Source: an uncultured Bacteroidia bacterium
GTDB lineage: Bacteria; Bacteroidota; Bacteroidia; Bacteroidales; UBA932
Reading direction: 5' to 3'
Length of the DNA stretch: 64,000 nt
Assembly: GCA_902774045.1 (NCBI GenBank)
Contig: CACYGW010000007.1
Coordinates: 37,920 to 101,919 of the forward strand
Part shown: positions 1-8,643 of the stretch, piece by piece
Position numbering within the stretch: position 1 is the stretch's first letter
How the letters are laid out: every line of letters begins with the position of its first letter
Program-made: the position numbers and the translations under genes
Notes under the pieces: generated by a model
Seen by the model: the letters and a program-made list of their open reading frames with translations, nothing else
The model's database searches: none
Told to the model about the DNA's origin: nothing

Positions 1-1808
1 TTGCCGTGAACGTACTGGCCGATGAGACCGGAAATATCCGGGGATGCGTTCTCTCCCTCAACGACGGAAGGCCTGGTAAAGAGGGTGTCCAGCTGGGATA
101 CAAGATTCTCCTTTGAGCCATAGAATTCTACAAGGCCCGGGAAGTCCTGAGGTGCCAGCCAGGTGTACTGCCAGGCGTTTCCTTCCATATAGTCCTGCTG
201 CCTGTGATTGGAATAGTAGGGGTTGAAGGGCGTGCGCCAGGAGCCGTCGGAAAGCTTACCGCGGGCAAGCAGAGTTTCTTTATCCATATAGTTCCTGTAA
301 GAGAGGCTCTTCTGGTGGGCGTTCTCGTAGTCTTCAAGATAGGCGTCCTTCTTCGCCTGGTCTTCTGTGCGGGCGATAAGATAAAGCGCGGTGTTGGCTA
401 CGGCACCATCGGCAATGGCATACTCCATATCGTGGGCGACGCTCTCGTTAAGAAGGTCGGAGGGGATGAACCCATACTTTTTGCGGATGTCCTGACCTCT
501 GTCGTCAAGGTTTACCGATGCCTTCATTGCCTCGAAGGCTGCCTCTACGTCAAAGCCATCGTAGCCCTTTACAATGGCATCGCCAAGGGCGGTTACGCCG
601 GGGTTACCTGCCATACAGTAGTTCTCGCAGCCCCAGAGGTGCCATACGGGCAACTGTCCTGCCTCTTTGTAAATCTGCAGCAGGGCCTTGGCCATATCGT
701 TGGCCTTCTCCGGATGAATTACGTTAAAGAGCGGCATCTGTGCCCTATAGGTATCCCAAAGAGAGAATACTGTGTAGTTGGTGAAGTCTCCGCTGTGAAC
801 TTCGCCGTCGGAACCGCGGTAACGGCCGTCAACGTCGCTGAACACGCTGGGGTGAATCATAGTGTGGTAGAGGGCGGTATAGAAGATGGTGCGGGCCTCG
901 GGGTCTTCGCCCGATACCTTTACCTTTGCCAGTTCGCTCTCCCAGACGGCATCGGCAGCCTTAACGGTTGCATCAAAATCCCAGCCGGGAAGCTCGGCCT
1001 CAAGGTTTGCAAGCGCGCCGGGGATATCCACGGCAGAAATTGCAACCTTGGACATAATCTTCTCGTCCTTGGCTGTGGTGCCAAATTTAACCCTTGCGTA
1101 AAGCGGGAGCTCGCGGTCTCCTCTTTTAATCTTTATTATCTCTACGTCCTCAATTGGCTTGTCGAACTTGGCGGCAAAGAATACTTTCTGGTTGTCTGCC
1201 CAGCCCTTGGAATGACGCCATCCGCAAATGGTTCCGGTGGCGGCATCGCACTCGAAGCCTGTATCTACGGGGCTGTCCCAGCAGCCGCCGTTCTCAAGGT
1301 CTATCACAATGGCTGCGTCTTCTGCCTCCGGGAAGGTATAACGGTGGAAGCCCACACGGTTGGTAGCCGTCATTTCTGCCAGAACGTTGTACCTTGTAAG
1401 GGGCACGCTGTAGTAGCCGGGCTTTGTTACCTCCTTTGTGCGGTCTGCATAGGACCAGAGGCCGGATGCGGGGTCTTCTTCTGTACCGCGGGCATAGGTT
1501 ACGGGGCCTGTTACAGGCATAAACGTTACGTCAAAAAGGTCTCCGATTCCTGTTCCTTCAAGGTGAAGATGGGAGAATCCTATTACCGTGGAATCGCTGC
1601 AGTGATAGCCGGAGCACCAGTCCCACTGCTGGGGGATGCTGGTAGGACCAAGCTGAACCATTCCAAAAGGCACATTGGCACCCACAAATACGTGGCCGTG
1701 GCCGCCGGAGCCTATGCGGGTGTTTACATAGGATGTAAGGTTTTCTGTTTTAGGGCCGCAGCAGGCAGCAAGGGCCAGCGCAGGAATGATAAACTTAAAG
1801 AGTCTCAT
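1..1808 (-). CDS. GH92 alpha-mannosidase lipoprotein, 3' end outside window
   Basis: Exo-acting alpha-mannosidase of glycoside hydrolase family 92, which removes alpha-linked mannose from N-glycans or yeast mannan. The frame is open from ATG at 1808 to the window edge, about 602 codons, so the C-terminus is missing. The N-terminus MRLFKFIIPALALAACC is a short signal with a lipobox ending at Cys14 or Cys15. The mature protein starts with the GH92 beta-sandwich pattern (TRIGSGGHGHVFVGANVPFG, then GFSHLHLEGTG). The catalytic barrel follows, with FSLWDTYRAQMPL and the later DMEYAIADGAV stretch. It starts 5 bp after the stop of another GH92 gene and is clearly co-transcribed with it. No acidic surface-export signal follows the lipid cysteine, so periplasmic or outer-membrane placement is open. 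Family assignment is strong; the exact linkage specificity cannot be read from sequence. Confidence 0.9.
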   Translation of the reverse strand, partial: MRLFKFIIPALALAACCGPKTENLTSYVNTRIGSGGHGHVFVGANVPFGMVQLGPTSIPQQWDWCSGYHCSDSTVIGFSHLHLEGTGIGDLFDVTFMPVTGPVTYARGTEEDPASGLWSYADRTKEVTKPGYYSVPLTRYNVLAEMTATNRVGFHRYTFPEAEDAAIVIDLENGGCWDSPVDTGFECDAATGTICGWRHSKGWADNQKVFFAAKFDKPIEDVEIIKIKRGDRELPLYARVKFGTTAKDEKIMSKVAISAVDIPGALANLEAELPGWDFDATVKAADAVWESELAKVKVSGEDPEARTIFYTALYHTMIHPSVFSDVDGRYRGSDGEVHSGDFTNYTVFSLWDTYRAQMPLFNVIHPEKANDMAKALLQIYKEAGQLPVWHLWGCENYCMAGNPGVTALGDAIVKGYDGFDVEAAFEAMKASVNLDDRGQDIRKKYGFIPSDLLNESVAHDMEYAIADGAVANTALYLIARTEDQAKKDAYLEDYENAHQKSLSYRNYMDKETLLARGKLSDGSWRTPFNPYYSNHRQQDYMEGNAWQYTWLAPQDFPGLVEFYGSKENLVSQLDTLFTRPSVVEGENASPDISGLIGQYVHG

Positions 1809-1813
1809 ATCTT

Positions 1814-4072
1814 TTATTTGCATTTGAATTCTATTTTTCCGGCCTTCATCAGGGCCTCGTGGGTAATACGGTAGCCGGCTTTCTTTCCGCCAAGGCGGAT
1901 GCCCGTTATGCGGCGGCCCGGCGTTTTGGTTATCTCTATTTTTTCAAGGCCGTGTATATTTTTGTCGATGCTTACCTCTATCTTGTCAAAGACGGGGGTC
2001 GTAAGAGTGTATTCCGGAGTCCCGGGCACGTCGGGATAAAAGCCCATCATAGAGAAGACTGCCCAGGAACTCATTGTGCCGGTATCGTCATTACCCGGTA
2101 TTCCATCAGGGGCTGTAGTGTACCATTTTTCCAGGAGAGCATCTATTGTTTTGGCTGTACGCCATTCTTCTCCGGGGAAGTAACTGAAGAAGTACGGGTA
2201 GGCTATGTCCGGCTCGTTTGCAGGGTCGTACAGACCCTCGTCAAACACTCTCTGGAGGTTCCTTACATAGGCCTTGCCGCCTCCCATAAGTTTTGCGAAG
2301 CCTTTTACGTCGTGAGGCACAGCAAAAGTGTAGTTCCAGGCAGAGCCCTCGTGGAAGCCCACGGCGTTGCTGAAGTCCGCCCCGTCCTTAGGGTCGAAGG
2401 GAGTAATGAATTTGCCGTCTTTTCCTATGGGGCGCAGAGCGCCTGTCTCTTTATCGTAGTAGTGCCTGTAGCCAAGGGATCTCTGACGGAAAAGGGCTGC
2501 ATCGGCAAGAAGTGCCTCCTTTCTAGGGCCATCGGCCACGGCGGCAAGGGCCGCCGCAAAATTAGACAGGGCGTTGTCGGCCACGTAGTATTCAAGGGCG
2601 TGGGACACGGAGTTGTCCCCGGAAAAATCTGCCGAGAACCAACCCACCGGGATGTAGCCCAACTCGTTGTAAGGGTCTGCATCGGGACGCATAAGGTTCT
2701 GTGCTCCAGGGGTGTTGGCGCTCTTTAGGAAAGCCTCGTAAGCGGCCTCAACGTCAAAGTCCCTCAGCCCCTTAAGGTAAGAATCGGCAATAACACAAAT
2801 GGCAGGGTCGCCCTCCATTGTAAAGGTTTCCCGGCCAAAAAGTTCCCACTTGGGCATCCAGCCCCACTCCTTGTACATATCGACCATAGACCTTAGCATA
2901 TCGGCCTGGCGGTGGGGGTAGACAAGGGTAAGCAGCTGATGTACATTGCGATAGGTATCCCACAGGGAGAAGACGCTGTATCTGCTGTGCCCGGGCTCTA
3001 CCTTGCCTATGGCGTTATTTTCCATCAGGGGGTATTCTCCGTTGACGTCGCTTACCACGGAGGGGTGGATGAGGGCGTGGTAGAGGGCTGTGTAGAATAC
3101 CTGCTTTTGCTCCAGGGTGCCGCCGGTTACCTTGATTTTGCCAAGGTCCTGCTCCCATTTGTCGTGGGCGGCGCTTTTAACGGCCTCAAAGTCAAAACCG
3201 CTCTGCTCTGCCTCCAGGTTTTCGCGAGCGTTGGCGCAGCTTACAAAGGAAATTCCCATCTGCACCAGGACCTGCTCGCCTTCCTGCATGCCTTCGAAGC
3301 TGTACCAGTAGCCTATGCGGTCCCCGGCCAACTCTTTACCGTATTTTCTGTAGATTTTATATTTGCCGGCATCGGAATCCCAGGCGGCCTCTGCCGTCAT
3401 CGGCCGCTGTTTTTTCCAGAATCCCTGGGCCGATGGTGCCTTGCTTATCCGCATTACGAAGTAAATTGGAAATACGGCCTGATTGTTATAGCAGAAGCCT
3501 CCGGCAAAGCGCATTCCTTCTATCTCCGTGTCGCTTACGCGGCGCACTACGGCGCCGGTTTCGTTGGTGAGGCCTTCTCCAAGGTTAAGGAGGATGTTGC
3601 CCTGCCCGGCGGGGAAGGTGTATCTTTCTATGGAGCTTCTAAGGGTGGCGGAAGTCTCTGCCTTTATGCCGTAGGCGGTAAGGTCAAGGGCGTAGTAGCC
3701 CGGCTCCGGGGCCTCGCCTGTGTATTCGCTGCCGTAGATATGGTAATCTACCTGCAAGGGGCCCGTGGTTGGCATTGTAAGCAGGGCTCCGGTATCAGGG
3801 CAGCCCACGCCGCTTAGGTTCACGTGAGAGAAGCCGGTGAAGTATTTGTTCTCATATACGTAGGGGGTGCTCCACCAGCGGCTGTCCTTGTCCCAGGTGT
3901 TGAGCTGCGACCCCATAACGTTAAACGGGCTCACGCTCATCATTCCGTTGGGTACTACGGCTCCGGGGTTGCAGGCGCCAAAATTTGTAGTGCCCACAAA
4001 TGGCTGGACATAACTTGTAAAAGAAGTTGCGAGGGCTACTATGGCCCCGGCTAGGGCGGTTATCATAAGCAT
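1814..4072 (-). CDS. GH92 alpha-mannosidase
   Basis: Second GH92 alpha-mannosidase, 752 residues from ATG at 4072. GH92 hallmarks are GTTNFGACNPGAVVPNGMMS near the N-terminus, GFSHVNLSGVGCPDTG, FSLWDTYRNVHQLL and the C-terminal GNDDTGTMSSWAVFSMMGF. The first 20 or so residues form a hydrophobic signal without a lipobox, so a soluble periplasmic enzyme or signal anchor is likely. The frame stays open upstream to 4240, but a TATCTTTG -7 box at 4100-4107 puts the transcript start near 4094, so the longer start is rejected. First gene of an operon with the following GH92 gene. Two GH92 paralogues plus a GH130 gene at 12204 suggest breakdown of mannose-containing host or fungal glycans (inference). 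Confidence 0.92.
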   Translation of the reverse strand: MLMITALAGAIVALATSFTSYVQPFVGTTNFGACNPGAVVPNGMMSVSPFNVMGSQLNTWDKDSRWWSTPYVYENKYFTGFSHVNLSGVGCPDTGALLTMPTTGPLQVDYHIYGSEYTGEAPEPGYYALDLTAYGIKAETSATLRSSIERYTFPAGQGNILLNLGEGLTNETGAVVRRVSDTEIEGMRFAGGFCYNNQAVFPIYFVMRISKAPSAQGFWKKQRPMTAEAAWDSDAGKYKIYRKYGKELAGDRIGYWYSFEGMQEGEQVLVQMGISFVSCANARENLEAEQSGFDFEAVKSAAHDKWEQDLGKIKVTGGTLEQKQVFYTALYHALIHPSVVSDVNGEYPLMENNAIGKVEPGHSRYSVFSLWDTYRNVHQLLTLVYPHRQADMLRSMVDMYKEWGWMPKWELFGRETFTMEGDPAICVIADSYLKGLRDFDVEAAYEAFLKSANTPGAQNLMRPDADPYNELGYIPVGWFSADFSGDNSVSHALEYYVADNALSNFAAALAAVADGPRKEALLADAALFRQRSLGYRHYYDKETGALRPIGKDGKFITPFDPKDGADFSNAVGFHEGSAWNYTFAVPHDVKGFAKLMGGGKAYVRNLQRVFDEGLYDPANEPDIAYPYFFSYFPGEEWRTAKTIDALLEKWYTTAPDGIPGNDDTGTMSSWAVFSMMGFYPDVPGTPEYTLTTPVFDKIEVSIDKNIHGLEKIEITKTPGRRITGIRLGGKKAGYRITHEALMKAGKIEFKCK

Positions 4073-4099
4073 CTTTGGGGCTGATTTAACCCACGTCCA

Positions 4100-4107
4100 C
4101 AAAGATA
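4100..4107 (-). promoter_or_regulatory. Bacteroidota promoter -7 box for GH92 operon
   Basis: TATCTTTG on the minus strand fits the TAnnTTTG consensus. A TTG lies 20 bp further upstream (4128-4130). The expected transcript start, near 4094, gives a leader of about 20 nt before the GH92 ATG at 4072. Confidence 0.7.
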
Positions 4108-4205
4108 CCCAAAGTTTCCATACCAAACAATACCACAAGATTATCTGCCAAGGATATGTTTTTATAGATTGAATTTTGTAATTTCGCGTAGTATTAGCCC
4201 AAGTT

Positions 4206-4571
4206 ATGGAAGATTTTATACTTAGAGAAATAGACCGCATAGGCGAGATGCTGGCGCTGATAGCCCGCAGGCTCGGCCTTCTGGACGGCGATACGCCGGA
4301 CTATTCCATCGAGGATGTAAAGCAAGAATTCAACAAGGTAGATTTGCCCTTTTCCGTTGATACTGTCCTTGGCAAGGAAAATCCCGTGCTGTACCTGGTT
4401 AACAAGGTTAACATCTCCAATCAGGGGCTGGAGACTCTGATGGACATCCTTTTCCACTCAGATATCGACGAGGCCCACAAGACCTCCCTCCTTAGCGACG
4501 CCCTTACCTACCTGGACAGCAGAGGCTACTACTCCTTCCGCCTTCACTCGCTGGAATCACCCCTACTTTAG
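4206..4571 (+). CDS. conserved-looking hypothetical protein, 121 aa
   Basis: A 121-residue soluble protein starting MEDFILREIDRIGEML, largely helical by composition, with no signal peptide or transmembrane segment. I do not recognise a family with confidence. It diverges from the GH92 operon. A weak -7-like box (TAATTTCG, 4179-4186) precedes it. Its 3' end overlaps the end of the convergent S41 peptidase gene by 9 bp, with no terminator hairpin visible between them. Codon use and GC content match the neighbours, which supports a real gene rather than a shadow ORF. Confidence 0.7.
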   Translation: MEDFILREIDRIGEMLALIARRLGLLDGDTPDYSIEDVKQEFNKVDLPFSVDTVLGKENPVLYLVNKVNISNQGLETLMDILFHSDIDEAHKTSLLSDALTYLDSRGYYSFRLHSLESPLL

Positions 4572-6094
4572 CTCCCAGCTGGAGGCGAGGGCCTGGGGGA
4601 TTTGCTTGTCGTAGCGGAGGCGAATCTTTACGCCGGCTGCCTGGTAGTAGTACCTTGTGGCAATCTCTTCCTCTATCCAGGGGATGACCTCGTCTTTTTT
4701 GAGCCGGAGGAACTTCTCTTTGTCCATCTCTATGGAATTCTTAAGGGCCGCAAGTTCGTCTGCGGCAATCTCTGACAAGCCATCCTTCTCCAACTCTGTC
4801 TTTACCTGGTCCAGAAGAGCCATAGCGCTTGAGCGATAATCAAAGTCTTTGGTCTTGGCAAAGGCCACGAAATCATCGTACTGGGAATCGACCTGCTGTA
4901 AGGATAATGAGTAAGGGTAACATCCGGGGTGATGCCGCCGCCGTCCCGCACTGTGCGCCCCAGCCTGAGGGTTTTGAACTCGTGGGTCAGCGAATCAGGG
5001 ATATGCCCAACGCTGCCGTCCTCGTTCCTCTTTGAGTAGTCTATTGCCTGGACGCATCGGCCACTGGGAGTATAATATTTGGCGATGGTTACCTTAAGCT
5101 GGGAATTGTATGGCAGAGGTTTCACAATCTGAACCAGACCTTTGCCATAGGTACGACGGCCCATAATAACGGCACGGTCCAGATCCTGGAGCGCCCCGGA
5201 TACAATCTCGGCCGACGAGGCCGTGGCACCATCGACCAAAACCATAATGGGGGTGATGGTGTCGATAGGTTCCGATGTTGTCTTGTACTCGTAGTGGGTA
5301 TTGGGGTCTTTTCCGTTCTGGCTGACTACCACCGAGCCCTTGGGGACAAAGAGCGATACTATCTTGATGGCCTCTGACATAAGGCCTCCGCCGTTGCCCC
5401 TGAGGTCCAGCACAAACCTCTTCATTCCCTTGTTCTTTAGAAAGGCGTACTGGAGCCGCAGGGTTTTGGAAACGTTCTCGGTAAAACCGGTCTGCAGAAC
5501 GTAACCGGTAGTATCGTCCAGCATACCGACATACTCTATGTCCGGCAGGTGGATACGCTCGCGCGTAACTTCTATATCCTTGATTTCTCCGGTGTGAACC
5601 TTCTGAATTTTGAAAACCACCTTGGTGCCCGGCTTGCCCTTCATCCTGTCGCTGCACTCCCCTGCCTCCAGGCCGTGGGTGGAAACCCCGTCAATCTCCA
5701 TTATCTGGTCTCCGCTGCGAAGCCCGGCCTTAACCGCCGGAGAATTTGCATAGGGCTCATTTATAATTACATTGCCGTCTTTCTCCGGTTTATAAATGAT
5801 GGCGCCTATTCCGCCGTAAACCTTGGAGAGGCTCATCTGGAAGTTCTCTGTCTCCTCTTCCGGCACAAAGACCGTGTAAGGATCCAGCTGCTCCAGCATA
5901 GCGTCTATCGCGGCCGTGTTCATCCTGTCTATGGGAAGCGTATCTACGTAAGTGAGATTAAGCTCGTCCATAATGGCCTTTGTTATTTCCATCCACTTCC
6001 CCTGCTTGAAATTTCCGGACTGGGCAGACGCAGTAACGCCCAGGAACATCAAAATGGCAGCGCTTAGTGCCGCAAATCTCTTTATCATTTTCAT
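4563..6094 (-). pseudogene. S41 C-terminal processing peptidase, single-base frameshift
   Basis: Carboxyl-terminal processing protease (CtpA/Tsp family). The first frame encodes a signal peptide (MKMIKRFAALSAAILMFLGV, cleavage after ASA), a PDZ domain and the S41 catalytic core. The catalytic serine is in GATASSAE (about residue 293) and the lysine in TYGKG (about residue 318). The frame then breaks near 4913-4921, just after GGGITPDV. The remaining C-terminal part, about 118 residues ending ASSWELK, continues in the -1 frame with YPYSLSLQQVDSQYDDFVAF. Restoring one base gives a 510-residue protein of normal family size. The catalytic residues precede the break, so a truncated active enzyme is possible. 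A sequencing or assembly error, a true pseudogene or -1 frameshifting are the alternatives; I see no slippery heptamer. ATG 6100 is an alternative start. Confidence 0.8.
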
Positions 6095-6114
6095 AATCAT
6101 AACTTGTCCGGGCA

Positions 6115-6122
6115 CAAATATA
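6115..6122 (-). promoter_or_regulatory. -7 box for S41 peptidase gene
   Basis: TATATTTG on the minus strand matches TAnnTTTG and lies about 15-20 bp upstream of the S41 start codons at 6100/6094. This leaves almost no leader and rules out a GTG start at 6115. It is divergent from the rdgB promoter. Confidence 0.55.
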
Positions 6123-6153
6123 CAAAAATCAGTCCACGTTTTTGATTATTTGG

Positions 6154-6161
6154 TATCTTTG
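6154..6161 (+). promoter_or_regulatory. -7 box for rdgB, near-leaderless
   Basis: TATCTTTG ends only 4 bp before the rdgB ATG at 6166. Transcription should start at or beside the start codon. No convincing -33 element is seen at the right distance. Confidence 0.55.
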
Positions 6162-6165
6162 CGTT

Positions 6166-6795
6166 ATGAAACTAGTATTTGCAACCGCCAATCTTCACAA
6201 AGTAAAAGAGGCCTCCCAGATATTGGGCCCCGGCTTTGAACTCTCCATCCCCGCCGACTACGGCCACCCTGAGGATATCCCCGAGACGGGAAACACCCTT
6301 GAAGCAAACTCCCTGCAAAAGGCAAAGTATGTCTATGATGCCATTGGGATGGATTGTTTTGCCGACGACTCCGGCCTTGAGGTTGATGCCCTTGACGGGG
6401 CCCCCGGCGTCTATACCGCCCGTTATGCCTATGGCGACATCCGGTTCAAGGACAATCTGGACAAATTGCTTTATGTACTTGACGGCCAGACAGACAGACG
6501 GGCCCGCTTCCACACCGTGGTAACCCTTATCATAGATGGCAAGCCCATCCAATTCCAAGGCTATTGCGAAGGCAGCATCGGCCTAAAAAGAATAGGAACC
6601 GGAGGTTTTGGTTACGACCCTATATTTATCCCGGCCGAAATCCCTGTTTTCCAGGCCGATGGTTCCTGGAGTCTCGTCCCTAATACCGATGGTCTGGCAA
6701 TGGCCCAGCTGCCCGATGGTGCAAAAAACTATATTTCCCACAGGGGAAGATCTTTACGGATAATGGCAGAGTATCTTGCCACACTGGTAAAATAG
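6166..6795 (+). CDS. rdgB: XTP/dITP diphosphatase (HAM1 family)
   Basis: House-cleaning pyrophosphatase that hydrolyses non-canonical purine triphosphates (XTP, dITP, ITP) to monophosphates, keeping them out of DNA and RNA. It is 209 residues and cytosolic. Family motifs seen are TANLHKVKEA at the N-terminus, GNTLEANSLQKA, FADDSGLEVDALDGAPGVYT with the catalytic acidic residues, FGYDPIF and the C-terminal SHRGRSL. I chose the ATG at 6166 because the protein then starts MKLVFATAN as in relatives; an in-frame TTG at 6142 lies upstream of the -7 box. recO follows after 10 bp, so the two are probably co-transcribed. Confidence 0.95.
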   Translation: MKLVFATANLHKVKEASQILGPGFELSIPADYGHPEDIPETGNTLEANSLQKAKYVYDAIGMDCFADDSGLEVDALDGAPGVYTARYAYGDIRFKDNLDKLLYVLDGQTDRRARFHTVVTLIIDGKPIQFQGYCEGSIGLKRIGTGGFGYDPIFIPAEIPVFQADGSWSLVPNTDGLAMAQLPDGAKNYISHRGRSLRIMAEYLATLVK

Positions 6796-6805
6796 CGGTC
6801 CGGCA

Positions 6806-7459
6806 ATGAAAGAAAGGGCCCAGATAATCATACTCAATACTACCGCCTTTGGCGACAAGTCCCTGATTCTCCACTGCATAAGCGATTTATGGGGAAGGCG
6901 CAGCTTTATAGTTAGCCGCAGTTCCAAAACCGCCGCGGTGGTGTATCGGCCCATGAATATCCTGGACTGCGAAGTAACCATCAACCCTAAATCTGACCTT
7001 TGGCGGGTTAGCGCCGTTACGCTAAAACATCCGCTGGCCTCTATTCAGTCCAGTATGGAAAAAACGGCGCTCTGTATGTTTATGAGCGAGGTTCTGTACC
7101 GCACCGTGAGGGAGCCGGCGCAGGACGACGGCGTCCTGTTTTCCTGGTGCGAGCAGAACATCCTAACTCTGGAAGCCCTGCAGAGCGATTTTGCCAACTT
7201 CCACATTATGTTTTTGCTGGGGCTCTCTTCTGCCCTTGGCTTCGCCCCCACCAAGGAGGCCCTGGCGCCTTTTATGGGAGGGGACTACGCCCTGGCGGGC
7301 GATTTTCTTACCCTTCCCGCGGCACAGGCTATGTTGCTTCCTATGAGCGGGAACCGACGCACAGAACTGTGCCGGAACATAATAAAGTACCTTGAGCATC
7401 ATACCGAATCCAGAATAGATATAAAATCACTTGATGTTCTGCACCAAGTTTTCGTGTAA
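6806..7459 (+). CDS. recO: DNA repair protein RecO
   Basis: RecO loads RecA at single-stranded gaps together with RecR. The protein is 217 residues. The N-terminal OB-fold contains TTAFGDKSLILHC and GRRSFIVSRSS, and an all-helical C-terminal domain begins around residue 80. The zinc-binding cysteine cluster found in many RecO proteins is not visible, as is common in Bacteroidota. It sits 10 bp after rdgB. The promoter of the next gene overlaps the region just after its stop codon. Confidence 0.88.
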   Translation: MKERAQIIILNTTAFGDKSLILHCISDLWGRRSFIVSRSSKTAAVVYRPMNILDCEVTINPKSDLWRVSAVTLKHPLASIQSSMEKTALCMFMSEVLYRTVREPAQDDGVLFSWCEQNILTLEALQSDFANFHIMFLLGLSSALGFAPTKEALAPFMGGDYALAGDFLTLPAAQAMLLPMSGNRRTELCRNIIKYLEHHTESRIDIKSLDVLHQVFV

Positions 7460-7464
7460 ATTCT

Positions 7465-7472
7465 TATCTTTG
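7465..7472 (+). promoter_or_regulatory. -7 box for membrane protein gene at 7492
   Basis: TATCTTTG matches the Bacteroidota -7 consensus and lies 5 bp after the recO stop and 19 bp before the next ATG. The gene is therefore probably transcribed both from here and by read-through. Confidence 0.6.
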
Positions 7473-7491
7473 CGCGCTAACACTGAAACAA

Positions 7492-8643
7492 ATGAAACCT
7501 GAATCCAATTCCAAATCTAAGCGTAGTGTAATTGAAGCCCTTGTATTTCTGGTAGTTATCATGGGCGGTTTCTCCGTCCTGGCCTGGAAGATGGGCAGCG
7601 ACAACCTGCTTAACACTATGATGAATACAGCCCACAAGCTTATTCTTAACGTGGTGCTTTACCTTATGGGCATTACCGTTCTTACCGGAGCGCTTAGCAA
7701 ATTAATGGCGGAATTCGGGGTGGTATCCCTTCTGGAGAAGGTGCTGAGGCCCCTTATGAAGCCTCTCTTCAATCTTCCCGGCGTGGCGGCTCTTGGCGCG
7801 GTTATGACTTTCCTGTCCGATAATCCCGCCATCATAGCCCTTAGCAAAGACAAAACTTTCGCATCTTACTTTAAGAAATATCAGCTGGTATCGCTCACCA
7901 ACTTTGGTACCGCCTTTGGTATGGGATTCGTGGTACTTATTACCATGATAGGCTTCGGCCAGGCAGCCCCGGCCCTCGTAGGCCTTTTGGGCGCATTCGG
8001 CGGCTCTATAATATCTACCCGCCTTATGCAGCGCTCGGTGCTTAAGTCCTACCCTGAAATGGACAGCCCAGCCCTGGAAGAAAGCCCGGAAGAGCTTAAG
8101 GAAGAGCAGGAGACAGAGCACAGAAAAGGCCTGTTCATGAGGTTCCTGGACGCCCTTCTGGACGGCGGAAAGAATGGTGTGGAACTGGGTCTGCAGATTA
8201 TCCCGGGAGTGGTAATCATAACCACGATGGTAGTGCTGATTACCTTTGGCGCGGGCGAAGGCGGGGTTTACGACGGTTCCGCCAATCAGGGAGTGCCCAT
8301 ACTTCCCTGGCTTGCAGACAAGATTGATTTTGTGTTCAAGGCCCTCTTTGGCTTTGACGCAATGCAGCTGATTGCTTTCCCCATAACGGCCCTTGGCGCA
8401 GTTGGAGCAGCCCTTGGCCTTCTGCCCTCGTTCAGCACCGCCGGAATCCTTGACGGCAATGCCATTGCAGTATGCACCGCAATTGGAATGTGCTGGAGCG
8501 GCTACCTCTCTACCCACACGGCTATGCTGGACAGCCTTGGATACAGGCATCTAATTTCAAAAGCCATAATGTCCCACACCATCGCAGGACTCTGCGCCGG
8601 TGTAATAGCCCATTATGCCTGGCTGCTTATTTCTCTGATTTAG
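7492..8643 (+). CDS. nucleoside-recognition (Gate) domain membrane protein
   Basis: Polytopic inner-membrane protein of 383 residues with two Gate-type hydrophobic domains, about residues 50-160 and 225-383. An acidic cytoplasmic loop (ALEESPEELKEEQETEHRKG) separates them. Characteristic stretches are MGITVLTGALSKLM, FLSDNPAIIALSKD and the C-terminal CWSGYLSTHTAMLDSLGYR. Proteins of this kind (SpmA/CNT-gate-like, CD0519 group) are annotated as nucleoside recognition proteins, but their substrate is not established. It stands apart from amino-sugar or nucleotide genes. Its stop codon overlaps that of the convergent RNase R gene (8640-8643), leaving no room for a terminator. Confidence 0.75.
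   Translation: MKPESNSKSKRSVIEALVFLVVIMGGFSVLAWKMGSDNLLNTMMNTAHKLILNVVLYLMGITVLTGALSKLMAEFGVVSLLEKVLRPLMKPLFNLPGVAALGAVMTFLSDNPAIIALSKDKTFASYFKKYQLVSLTNFGTAFGMGFVVLITMIGFGQAAPALVGLLGAFGGSIISTRLMQRSVLKSYPEMDSPALEESPEELKEEQETEHRKGLFMRFLDALLDGGKNGVELGLQIIPGVVIITTMVVLITFGAGEGGVYDGSANQGVPILPWLADKIDFVFKALFGFDAMQLIAFPITALGAVGAALGLLPSFSTAGILDGNAIAVCTAIGMCWSGYLSTHTAMLDSLGYRHLISKAIMSHTIAGLCAGVIAHYAWLLISLI

Noticed and set aside
204..1874. 556-codon plus-strand open frame
   Set aside because: Antisense to the GH92 gene. The translation has no family motifs, while the minus strand gives a clean GH92 protein.
4073..4240. Upstream extension of the GH92 frame
   Set aside because: It lies upstream of the predicted transcript start at the TATCTTTG box, and the shorter start gives a normal signal peptide.
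4900..4930. Programmed -1 frameshift in the S41 gene
   Set aside because: No X-XXY-YYZ slippery heptamer or clear downstream structure is seen, so an indel is the simpler reading, though not excluded.
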